DNA from: Gammaproteobacteria bacterium
GTDB lineage: Bacteria > Pseudomonadota > Gammaproteobacteria > Ga0077554 > Ga007554
DNA: 50,682 bases
Direction of reading: 5' to 3'
Assembly: GCA_016191235.1 (NCBI GenBank)
Contig: JACPOZ010000056.1
Location: forward strand, 1 to 50,682
Shown one piece after another: positions 43,953-50,682 of this stretch. A model generated the notes under the pieces. The model saw only the letters and a list, made by a program, of their open reading frames with translations. It did not search any database and was not told where the DNA came from. The stretch's first letter is position 1. Each line of letters starts with the position of its first letter. The translations under genes and the position numbers were made by a program.

Positions 43953-44444
43953 ATGGGAAAAAGCAAAACTGTTTCAAACGTGGCTGTTGGCGCAGCGGTT
44001 GCAATCTGTCTGTCCACTGTTCAGGTGGCCCAGGCTGACGGAAACCCATTCGTCATGCAGACTTTACCGAAGGGAGGAGCTGCCGGACAGAAACTCGCGC
44101 AAGACATGTGCAGTGACCAATGGGGAGGCATGATGGAAGGACGGTGCGGCGGCATGATGGAAGGCATAATGATGGGAGGAGCGATGCCGCGCGGCGCAGA
44201 TCCGGCGCAGTTGCCGGAACCTCAATCGGCAGGGGCGCGAATGGTCAATCAGTATTGCACGCAGTGCCATGGTCTCCCCGCTCCCGCTCTGCACAGCGCT
44301 GACGGGTGGTCGCCGGTGGTTGGACGCATGAATGCGCGCATGCAATGGATGCGCCAAAACAGCCGCATGGGAATTGCCGCGCCGACTCCAGAGGAGTTGC
44401 AAGCAATCCTCGGTTATATGCAGGCGCATGCCGCCAAACAGTAA
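43953..44444 (+). CDS. Met-rich monoheme cytochrome c
   Basis: A 163-residue exported protein has a signal peptide (residues 1-28), then a Gly/Met-rich stretch with repeats M-M-E-G-R-C-G-G-M-M-E-G, and a C-terminal cytochrome c domain with C-T-Q-C-H at residues 102-106. Several downstream Met residues could be the sixth heme ligand (M126, M130, M133, M139). The Met/Cys-rich part suggests Cu(I) binding; that is inference. CGGAGG precedes the ATG. Confidence 0.83.
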   Translation: MGKSKTVSNVAVGAAVAICLSTVQVAQADGNPFVMQTLPKGGAAGQKLAQDMCSDQWGGMMEGRCGGMMEGIMMGGAMPRGADPAQLPEPQSAGARMVNQYCTQCHGLPAPALHSADGWSPVVGRMNARMQWMRQNSRMGIAAPTPEELQAILGYMQAHAAKQ

Positions 44445-44515
44445 AGACGCCGCACGATGGCGGTTTCATCGAGGCAGGCGGCATTTGCTCAACGTCTAGA
44501 TTGAAGGAGCGCGGA

Positions 44516-44767
44516 ATGTGGATGGATTATGAAGGCTACGGCATGGGCTGGCATTGGTTGGGGTGGCTAGGGATGGGATTTTTCTGGTTGATTCCGCTAT
44601 TGCTGGTGCTCGCGGCGGTGAAGTACCTGATGGGTAGTCGCCGCTCGAACACTCCGGATGGCAAAAGTAAGCCAGATGCACTGGCCGTCCTGGAGGAACG
44701 ATATGCTCGGGGAGAAATTAATCGCGAAGAGTACGTACAAAAACGCGATGACTTGAAGCAGGGTTGA
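44516..44767 (+). CDS. small membrane protein with SHOCT domain
   Basis: The 83-residue protein starts with a Trp/Gly/Tyr-rich segment (M-W-M-D-Y-E-G-Y-G-M-G-W-H-W), has one membrane helix (about residues 20-42), and ends with a SHOCT motif (L-A-V-L-E-E-R-Y-A-R-G-E-I-N-R-E-E-Y). SHOCT proteins often accompany metal-resistance genes and mediate oligomer or membrane association. GAAGGAG precedes the ATG. Confidence 0.78.
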   Translation: MWMDYEGYGMGWHWLGWLGMGFFWLIPLLLVLAAVKYLMGSRRSNTPDGKSKPDALAVLEERYARGEINREEYVQKRDDLKQG

Positions 44768-44790
44768 AGAACTCAGGGCTGTCCCATTAA

Positions 44791-45189
44791 AATCTGCCGC
44801 ATCTTACAGCCCTGGAAAACATTGAAATTGCACTATGGCTCGGCGGCACCAAGAATACCAATGGACGCGCCATGGACTTGCTGGAACGCTTTGGCCTGGG
44901 AGACAAGGCCCGCCACCTGCCAGGCATGCTCTCTGGCGGCCAGCAACAGCGCGTCGCAATCGCCCGAGCCCTTGCCAACGATCCAGGTATTCTTCTCATG
45001 GATGAGCCCACAGGCAATCTGGACTCCGCCTCCGAGGGCGACCTGCTGACATTGCTCAGTGATCTGAACGCGGCGGGCAAAACACTCCTCATGGTGACCC
45101 ACAACCCAGTGGTCGCTCAATACGCCCATCGGGTGCTGCACGTCAAAGACGGCAAAATTGTCGCGGATGCACGGAATCATGAACATTAG
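44791..45189 (+). pseudogene. 5'-truncated ABC transporter ATPase
   Basis: An in-frame TAA at 44788 is followed directly by [15 protein letters not shown], matching residue 99 onward of the intact ATPase at 38707-39393. Signature L-S-G-G-Q-Q-Q-R-V and Walker B are kept, but Walker A and the whole N-terminal part are gone and no permease is next to it. The frame is open to 45189. The junction near 44791 records a deletion or recombination. The stop overlaps the second thioredoxin gene by the same 11 bases as in the intact operon. Confidence 0.82.
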
Positions 45190-45676
45190 CGTGCTTTGTA
45201 AAAGGTCAAGATACGCGATACTGCTCATTGTCCTCTGCGCCGGTCTCAATACGCACGCGCAAACGGTAGCGGCGCCGGCGCTCACGTTCGCGGCCATGGA
45301 TGGCCAGAAGACCCGCCTGTACGACCTGCGCGGCAAGATCGTGCTCATCAATTTCTGGGCAACGAGCTGCGGGATCTGCCTGAAGGAAATGCCGGATCTG
45401 ATCGCGGCTTGGCGGCGATATCGCAGCCGAGGGTTCGAGGTGATCGCGGTGGCGATGCGATATGACGAACCCGAAAAAATACGCGAGTACGTCCGCAGAC
45501 AGGGTGTGCCGTTTCCCGTGGTTTTCGACCAGGATGGCGCCCTCGCGCGCGAGTTCGGACAGGTCAACGGCACACCGACGACGTTCCTCATCGACAAGTC
45601 CGGCAGGCGCATCTCCAGGACAGTGGGGGTGATCAACTTCAAAAAGCTGCGCGCCTTTCTGGAGGCGCAATCATGA
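45179..45676 (+). CDS. TlpA-like periplasmic thioredoxin 2
   Basis: The 165-residue protein has an N-terminal export/anchor helix, active site C64-G-I-C67 in FWATSCGIC, and the cis-Pro loop T-P-T-T-F-L-I-D. It parallels the protein at 39383-39886 along its whole length. The ATG at 45179 gives the same overlap with the preceding ATPase frame as in that operon; upstream ATG at 45167 and TTG at 45158 are less likely. Its stop overlaps an upstream in-frame extension of the next gene. Confidence 0.86.
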   Translation: MNISVLCKRSRYAILLIVLCAGLNTHAQTVAAPALTFAAMDGQKTRLYDLRGKIVLINFWATSCGICLKEMPDLIAAWRRYRSRGFEVIAVAMRYDEPEKIREYVRRQGVPFPVVFDQDGALAREFGQVNGTPTTFLIDKSGRRISRTVGVINFKKLRAFLEAQS

Positions 45677-45726
45677 ACCGGCTGCCGTGCCCACCGGGGC
45701 ATGGGCGGCATGTGATAGGAGTTTTT

Positions 45727-46164
45727 ATGGTTAAACCCTTCCTCAAGTATCTCGTTCTTCTCAGGCTTCTCCAGTCCGGTTTCGCGCAGGCTGTCGGCGG
45801 CGAACCCTTGTCGCCCGACGAAGCCTTCAAGTTCAAGATTTCGGTCAAGGGGCCGCACACACTGATCGCCGAATTCCTTCCCGCGAAGGATCACTACATT
45901 TACAAGGACAAGGTGCGTTTCGCGGTGAAAAACCAGGGTGGCGTACTGATCCGTCAGATTCATATGCCGGCGGGAAAAATCAAGAACGACCGATTCCTCG
46001 GCACCATGGAGGTGTACAAAGAGCCATTCCAGGCCGAGCTCGTGCTGGATCGGTCTCTCAAGGCGAAAAAAATCACGCTACTCGCCACTTACCAAGGGTG
46101 CAACGAAAAGCTGGGACTCTGCTATTCCCCGATTGAGAAATCGGTTGGTCTGGTGCTGCCATAG
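45727..46164 (+). CDS. stand-alone DsbD N-terminal domain protein 2
   Basis: The 145-residue protein has a signal peptide (residues 1-23) and an nDsbD domain with C125 and C132 in YQGCNEKLGLCYSP. It aligns along its length with the protein at 39910-40350. The ATG at 45727 is preceded by AGGAG; an in-frame extension to 45673 lacks such a site. It pairs with the thioredoxin at 45179-45676. It is convergent with the sensor kinase that follows. Confidence 0.84.
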   Translation: MVKPFLKYLVLLRLLQSGFAQAVGGEPLSPDEAFKFKISVKGPHTLIAEFLPAKDHYIYKDKVRFAVKNQGGVLIRQIHMPAGKIKNDRFLGTMEVYKEPFQAELVLDRSLKAKKITLLATYQGCNEKLGLCYSPIEKSVGLVLP

Positions 46165-46209
46165 GCGGGGGTAAGCTTCCCGGTCTACAGACAGTATCGA
46201 GAGGACGTG

Positions 46210-47667
46210 TCAATCGATGGAACTGGATTGATCGCGCAAGGTAATTCGAAATGTTGTGCAATCGTCGGTGGACTTTACTTCAATTCTGCCGCCATGCACA
46301 TCCACGATGGATTTGACGATAGCCAACCCAAGCCCTGTCCCTTCGCCGCCGCGCTGTCTTGAAGGATCGACACGGTAAAAGCGGTCAAACAATCTTGGCA
46401 GGTGCTCGGGGGGTATAGGGGTACCGGGATTTTCGATAACAATGCCGATCTCATCGCGGGGACTGGATTCAAGTTTTACCCGTACAGTCTGGCCGGCGGG
46501 CGTGTGGCGAATCGCATTAGACAGAAGATTGCTCAGTGCTCGCCGTAACATCAACCGGTCACCCGAGACCGTGGCGGCACCTTCCAGCGCCAGTGTCACA
46601 TGGCGTTCATCCGCCCAGACTTCGTAATACTCGAAGAGCGATTGTACTTCCTTGTCCAGATCGACGGCCGTCGCGTTCAGCGTGTATAAGCCGTTGTCCG
46701 CCTGCGCCAGAAAGAGCATGTCGCCGATCATCTGTGCCATGCGCTCGAATTCTTCGATGTTGGAGTAGAGGGTCTCGCGATATTCGTCGAGGCTGCGGGC
46801 CTGGGAGAGGGCGACCTGGGTTTGAGTCATCAGGTTAGTGACGGGCGTGCGCAGTTCATGCGCGATATCGGCGGAAAAATTCGAGAGCCGGATAAACGCC
46901 TCTTCCATGCGTTCGAGCATTTCGTTGAACGAAACCACAAGATCAATGAGTTCCCTGGGTACCGTTTCGGGAGACAGTCGAGCATTCAAATCGTTTGCGC
47001 TGGTTTGGCGGATTTGGGCGACGATACGGCGCAGGGGCGCATGTCCCTGCCGTACTGCGATCCATCCCATGAGGCTCATGACGGCGACACCGCTCGCGAT
47101 CACCAGCCACAAGGTGTGACGGAATTCGTTGAGAAAGTGGAGGTGGTGGTTGACCGCCACTGCGACTGCCACCGTGTAAGACGGGCCGTGTGCGGCCCCG
47201 TCATTATCCATGCGCTGTATCAGTACGCGGTAGTGGTTGTCACCATCGCGCCACTCCCGTGTTGAACCGCCAGTGTTGCCGGCAATCGCCGTGTTGGCAA
47301 TGATGGACAGGTCCGGGTTGGAACTGGCATAGATCGTTCGTCCGTCATGCGCGGCGATGTACAGCGATGCGCTGTAGTGTCCGATCAGAATGTCGCTGAA
47401 TCTGCGTTCAATGACCCGAAGATCGTCTTCGGAGCGGACGGCGGACAGGGCTTTTTTAACGCTTTGGGCGATGGCCTTGAGTTCGTTGCTATCCTCCACA
47501 CTGAAATGACTTTGGATGGAGCGGTCGATGATCCAGCCGAATACCGGGAACACGATCGCCGCAGCGATGCCGAAGAGTAGCGTGACACGCAACGCGAGGG
47601 ATGGTGGACGCCGTGCAGAATGCACAAGTGTCGCGGGAGCCAGGGATGGTGTGAGCGACCGCCGCAT
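46210..47667 (-). CDS. cusS: CusS-like heavy-metal sensor histidine kinase
   Basis: A 485-residue membrane kinase. Helix 1 is at about residues 25-47, followed by a periplasmic sensor loop and a second helix (W-L-V-I-A-S-G-V-A-V-M). A HAMP linker, HisKA with His270 in FSADIAHELRTPV, and HATPase motifs N-L-L-S-N-A-I-R-H and G-E-G-T-G-L-G-L-A-I follow. The layout is that of CusS/CopS metal sensors. ATG 47667 lies 8 bases after the regulator stop; ATG 47694 is also possible with overlap. Confidence 0.88.
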   Translation of the reverse strand: MRRSLTPSLAPATLVHSARRPPSLALRVTLLFGIAAAIVFPVFGWIIDRSIQSHFSVEDSNELKAIAQSVKKALSAVRSEDDLRVIERRFSDILIGHYSASLYIAAHDGRTIYASSNPDLSIIANTAIAGNTGGSTREWRDGDNHYRVLIQRMDNDGAAHGPSYTVAVAVAVNHHLHFLNEFRHTLWLVIASGVAVMSLMGWIAVRQGHAPLRRIVAQIRQTSANDLNARLSPETVPRELIDLVVSFNEMLERMEEAFIRLSNFSADIAHELRTPVTNLMTQTQVALSQARSLDEYRETLYSNIEEFERMAQMIGDMLFLAQADNGLYTLNATAVDLDKEVQSLFEYYEVWADERHVTLALEGAATVSGDRLMLRRALSNLLSNAIRHTPAGQTVRVKLESSPRDEIGIVIENPGTPIPPEHLPRLFDRFYRVDPSRQRGGEGTGLGLAIVKSIVDVHGGRIEVKSTDDCTTFRITLRDQSSSID

Positions 47668-47674
47668 CAGCCGC

Positions 47675-48358
47675 TCAGGATTCGTCAGAGACATCGAGCA
47701 TGTAGCCCATGCCACGCACGGTATGGATGAGCTTGAGTTCGAATCCGTCGTCGATCTTCGCCCGCAGGCGGCGGATGACGACGTCGATGACATTGGTGTC
47801 GCTGTCAAAATTCATGTCCCACACCTGTGAGGCAATGAGGGAACGGGGCAGCACCTCACTCTGGCGGCGCATAAGCAGTTCCAGCAGGGCGAATTCCTTG
47901 GCGGCAAGATGAATGCGTTGCCCGGCGCGGCTGACGCGGCGGCGCGTCAAATCGAGTTCGAGGTCGGCGATCTTGAGCGTCGTTTCGGTTGGCGGGACTG
48001 CGCCGCGCCGTAGCAGGGTACGCACCCGCGCCAGCAACTCGGCGAAGGCAAAGGGTTTAACCAGATAATCGTCGGCGCCGAGTTCCAGACCTTTGACGCG
48101 ATCATCCACGTTGTCGCGCGCGGTGAGAAACAGCACCGGGACTTGGTTGCCCGTCTCGCGCAGCGATTTCAGGACTCGCCAGCCGTCGACATCAGGCAGC
48201 ATGACGTCGAGGATGAGCAGATCATAATGCCCGGTCATCGCCAGATGTTGCCCGTCCAGGCCGTTGCGGGCGAGGTCCACCACAAAACCGGCCTCGGTCA
48301 GCCCTTGCCGGAGATACTCGCCGATCTTGCTTTCGTCTTCGACAATCAGAAGTTTCAT
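47675..48358 (-). CDS. cusR: CusR/CopR-like response regulator
   Basis: An OmpR-family regulator of 227 residues with phospho-acceptor Asp51 in [18 protein letters not shown] and V-K-P-F-A-F-A-E-L, and a winged-helix DNA-binding domain ([20 protein letters not shown]). It is typical of copper/silver-responsive regulators. It likely acts on the box at 48427-48442 in front of the divergent multicopper oxidase. Confidence 0.92.
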   Translation of the reverse strand: MKLLIVEDESKIGEYLRQGLTEAGFVVDLARNGLDGQHLAMTGHYDLLILDVMLPDVDGWRVLKSLRETGNQVPVLFLTARDNVDDRVKGLELGADDYLVKPFAFAELLARVRTLLRRGAVPPTETTLKIADLELDLTRRRVSRAGQRIHLAAKEFALLELLMRRQSEVLPRSLIASQVWDMNFDSDTNVIDVVIRRLRAKIDDGFELKLIHTVRGMGYMLDVSDES

Positions 48359-48426
48359 CAGGGATCCACATAAGGTGATGCGAAGCCAGTCTAGCGCTGG
48401 CAGGCTGCCCGCAAGATGACAAGACG

Positions 48427-48442
48427 ATTACAAAATTGTAAT
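48427..48442. promoter_or_regulatory. CusR/CopR-type box in the cusR-copA gap
   Basis: ATTACAAAATTGTAAT is an inverted repeat (7-base arms, AA centre) whose core ACAA-AA-TTGT matches the binding site of the CusR regulator family. A -10-like TATATT lies at 48476-48481 in front of copA, and its -35 is weak, as expected for an activated promoter. The site could serve both divergent genes. Confidence 0.7.
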
Positions 48443-48514
48443 GCACCTGTCACGCCAGGGACAGAGGGCTGAGGCTATATTGCGTCATGTCTACTTACTG
48501 GAGGACAGACTGAG

Positions 48515-50335
48515 ATGAAACGTATTCCCCAACCCCTCCTTATTTTACCGAATCTGCCACGTCGGCGATTTCTCCAAGGACTAGCCGTAGGCGGCGTCTT
48601 GCTGGGATTGTCGCCCTGGCTCAAACCGGCCTGGGGGCGGGAGTCATTCGGGACGGCCACCGGGACCGCCAAAGAACTTATCGGCACCGAGTTCGACCTC
48701 ACGATCGCCGAAACACCGGTCAATTTCACTGGCGTACCGCGCATGGCCACCACCGTCAATGGATCGATACCCGCACCGACGCTACGCTGGCGGGAGGGTG
48801 ATACCGTAACCATCCGTGTCACCAACCGGCTCGCCGAGGATACCTCCATCCACTGGCACGGCATCCTCCTGCCATACCAGATGGACGGCGTGCCGGGCAT
48901 CAGCTTCAAAGGCATCCCGCCCGGGGAAACCTTCGTTTATCGCTTCAAGGTAGCACAGACCGGCACCTACTGGTATCACTCCCACTCCGGCATGCAGGAA
49001 CAGACCGGCATGTACGGCGCCATCATCATCGACCCGGCCGCCGGCCGCGACCCTATTCGCGCCGATCGCGAGTACGTGGTGCAGTTGTCCGACTGGAGCG
49101 ACGAAGACCCGATGCGGGTTTTCGAGAAGCTCAAGATGCAAAGTGACTACTACAACTTCAACCAGCCGACCGCCGTCGATTTTTTTCGCGATGTCGCCAA
49201 CGATGGGTTCAACACAGCAATCAGCAAGCGCAAGATGTGGAACCAGATGCGCATGAACCCGACCGACCTGTCGGACATTTCCGCTTATACCTACACCTAC
49301 CTCATGAACGGCACCACCCCGACCGGCAACTGGACCGGCCTGTTCCGTCCCGGCGAGAAGGTGCGGCTGCGCTTCATCAACTCCGGCGCCATGACGTTCT
49401 TCGACGTGCGTATACCGGGACTCAAAATGACCGTGGTCCAGGCCGACGGCCAGAACGTCGAACCGGTCACGGTGGACGAACTCCGCATCGGCGTCTCCGA
49501 GACCTACGACGTGATCGTCATGCCCAGGGACGAAGCCTACACGATCTTCGCCCAGTCCATGGACCGCACCGGCTTCGCCCGCGGCACGCTGGCGCCACGC
49601 GCCGGCATGACGGCGGCAGTTCCCGCGCCGGACAAACCCGAACCGCTAACCATGGGGGACATGATGGGCGCCATGCAGGGCGCACAAGTGCCGCGAGAGA
49701 CAGGGATGGCGGGAGCGGCCGACATGGGCGACGGTGGGATGGCTGGCATGGCGGGAATGAATCACGACGGCATGTCTATGGATCACAGCGCCCACGCCAT
49801 GGGTGCAAAAACGGTGCGCGTGAATCATGCCAAGACCGAGTATGGCCCTAGCGTCGACATGCGCGTGGACACACCGCGCACCAACCTGGACGACCCGGGC
49901 ATCGGCCTGCGCAACAATGGCCGCCGCGTGTTGACCTATGCCGATCTGCACACCATTGGCGGGCCGATGGACTTGCGGGGACCCGAGCGGGAGATCGAGC
50001 TGCATCTCACCGGCAACATGGAGCGCTATACCTGGTCTCTCGACGGCCTCGAATTCGGCAAGTCCACGCCCGTGCATTTCCGTTACGGTGAGCGGCTGCG
50101 CGTGGTTCTGGTGAACGACACAATGATGACCCATCCCATGCACCTGCACGGCATGTGGAGCGAGCTGGAAAGCCCGGACGGACGCTTCCAGGTGCGCAAG
50201 CACGTCATCAACGTGCAGCCGGCGCAGCGCGTCACCTTCCTCGTCACCGCCGACGCCCTAGGCCGTTGGGCGTGGCATTGCCACCTGTTCTTGCACATGC
50301 ATGCGGGCATGTTCCGCGAAGTGGTCGTGGCCTGA
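48515..50335 (+). CDS. copA: CopA-type periplasmic multicopper oxidase
   Basis: A 606-residue copper-resistance oxidase exported by the Tat pathway (R-R-R-F-L-Q-G near residue 17). Copper ligands are seen in S-I-H-W-H-G, W-Y-H-S-H-S-G, H-P-M-H-L-H-G and H-C-H-L-F-L-H-M-H. A Met/His-rich insert (M-G-D-M-M-G-A-M-Q-G and M-N-H-D-G-M-S-M-D-H) near residues 385-430 resembles Cu(I)-binding segments of PcoA/CopA. It oxidises Cu(I) in the periplasm. GGAGG lies upstream of the ATG. Confidence 0.94.
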   Translation: MKRIPQPLLILPNLPRRRFLQGLAVGGVLLGLSPWLKPAWGRESFGTATGTAKELIGTEFDLTIAETPVNFTGVPRMATTVNGSIPAPTLRWREGDTVTIRVTNRLAEDTSIHWHGILLPYQMDGVPGISFKGIPPGETFVYRFKVAQTGTYWYHSHSGMQEQTGMYGAIIIDPAAGRDPIRADREYVVQLSDWSDEDPMRVFEKLKMQSDYYNFNQPTAVDFFRDVANDGFNTAISKRKMWNQMRMNPTDLSDISAYTYTYLMNGTTPTGNWTGLFRPGEKVRLRFINSGAMTFFDVRIPGLKMTVVQADGQNVEPVTVDELRIGVSETYDVIVMPRDEAYTIFAQSMDRTGFARGTLAPRAGMTAAVPAPDKPEPLTMGDMMGAMQGAQVPRETGMAGAADMGDGGMAGMAGMNHDGMSMDHSAHAMGAKTVRVNHAKTEYGPSVDMRVDTPRTNLDDPGIGLRNNGRRVLTYADLHTIGGPMDLRGPEREIELHLTGNMERYTWSLDGLEFGKSTPVHFRYGERLRVVLVNDTMMTHPMHLHGMWSELESPDGRFQVRKHVINVQPAQRVTFLVTADALGRWAWHCHLFLHMHAGMFREVVVA

Positions 50336-50368
50336 ATGTAGTGTAATCGAATAACGGAGAAAACAAGA

Positions 50369-50455
50369 ATGATGAACAACCTCTTTTGCTGCCTGTCGTC
50401 CCTATTCGCTAGAACACATCACCTATCCGCAACCTCAGGAGAAAGTAGGCAATGA
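50369..50455 (+). pseudogene. 28-codon frame after copA, possible copB stub
   Basis: An ATG-ATG pair at 50369 with GGAGA in front begins M-M-N-N-L-F-C-C-L-S-S-L-F and ends at 50455. In most copper operons copB follows copA and begins with a signal peptide. The frame here may be the first dozen codons of such a gene cut off at an island boundary. The match is short and uncertain. The stop overlaps the next start. Confidence 0.35.
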
Positions 50456-50682
50456 TTTTGAACAAACAAGAACCATGTTCGATTCCATCAACAACCCCGT
50501 TAGATTCCGCATGGAATTGGAACTTGGCTGTCATTGATGCTCAGAACTGGGTAAAAGACATTTTTGTGAAACCTCGCGTCACTCGCTACCCGGTCAAATT
50601 GCTGCGTTACTGGTTTATGTACAATCTGATCCGAGAGGAGCGAACCCGGCTTGGGCGGCCGTTGCGCGTGTGCGAGATTGGC
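50452..50682 (+). CDS. probable class I methyltransferase, 3' end outside window
   Basis: The frame from 50452 stays open to the window edge (77 codons) with CAGGAG upstream of the ATG. The N-terminus begins M-I-L-N-K-Q-E-P-C and is AT-richer than the island. The last visible residues R-V-C-E-I-G look like the start of SAM-binding motif I of methyltransferases (E-x-G). The family is uncertain with so little sequence. It probably belongs to the chromosome beyond the island. Confidence 0.5.
   Translation, partial: MILNKQEPCSIPSTTPLDSAWNWNLAVIDAQNWVKDIFVKPRVTRYPVKLLRYWFMYNLIREERTRLGRPLRVCEIG

Noticed and set aside
1-50682. CRISPR arrays, tRNA or rRNA genes
   Set aside because: No regularly spaced direct repeats or tRNA/rRNA-like sequences were seen while reading both strands.

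Overview
The window looks like part of a gammaproteobacterial chromosome, probably from a free-living, polarly flagellated bacterium near the Chromatiales/Ectothiorhodospiraceae or Pseudomonas type. The reasons are the order rnfABCDGE-nth followed by a DUF1841 gene, and a Pseudomonas-like flagellar/chemotaxis block running fliLMNOPQR-flhB-flhA-flhF-flhG-fliA-cheY-cheZ-cheA-cheB-motC-motD-parC-cheW-cheW-DUF2802. A near-consensus sigma-54 promoter lies in front of fliL. The exact taxon cannot be read from this sequence.

Layout. 1-1009 (minus): 5' part of a secreted SpvB/TcdB-type protein that runs off the left edge. 1592-8176 (plus): the Rnf membrane electron-transfer complex, endonuclease III and a DUF1841 protein. 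8215-28121 (minus): flagellar export, switch, number/placement and chemotaxis genes in one long, mostly overlapping series that reads away from the sigma-54 promoter at 28170-28185. 28309-50455: a GC-rich metal-resistance island. It holds a czcI-like/czcCBA tripartite efflux operon, two related P1B-type ATPases, two ArsR repressors, an FtsX-type ABC transporter with a TlpA-like thioredoxin and a stand-alone DsbD N-terminal domain, a DUF302-glutaredoxin fusion, a zinc-ribbon protein, a Met-rich cytochrome c, a SHOCT protein, a second TlpA/nDsbD pair, a CusRS-like two-component system and a CopA multicopper oxidase. 50452-50682: start of an ordinary gene, probably a methyltransferase, beyond the island.

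How the parts fit. RND efflux moves metal from the periplasm to outside, the P-type ATPases move it from cytoplasm to periplasm, CopA oxidises Cu(I), and the thioredoxin-like and nDsbD proteins would guard or reduce periplasmic thiols. The ArsR genes sit behind promoters overlapped by inverted repeats. The island carries at least four gene fragments: a P-type ATPase tail, a DUF302 tail, an ABC-ATPase 3' half and a probable copB stub. It therefore looks like a patchwork built by repeated gain and decay.

The most unusual structure is a family of three non-coding repeats at 1370-1535, 5442-5712 and 24604-24871. Each is bounded by long terminal inverted repeats. The two long copies share internal loops while their paired stems differ by compensating changes. 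Both long copies sit exactly between the stop codon of one operon gene and the start codon of the next (rnfD/rnfG and fliP/fliQ). No tRNA, rRNA or CRISPR array was seen.
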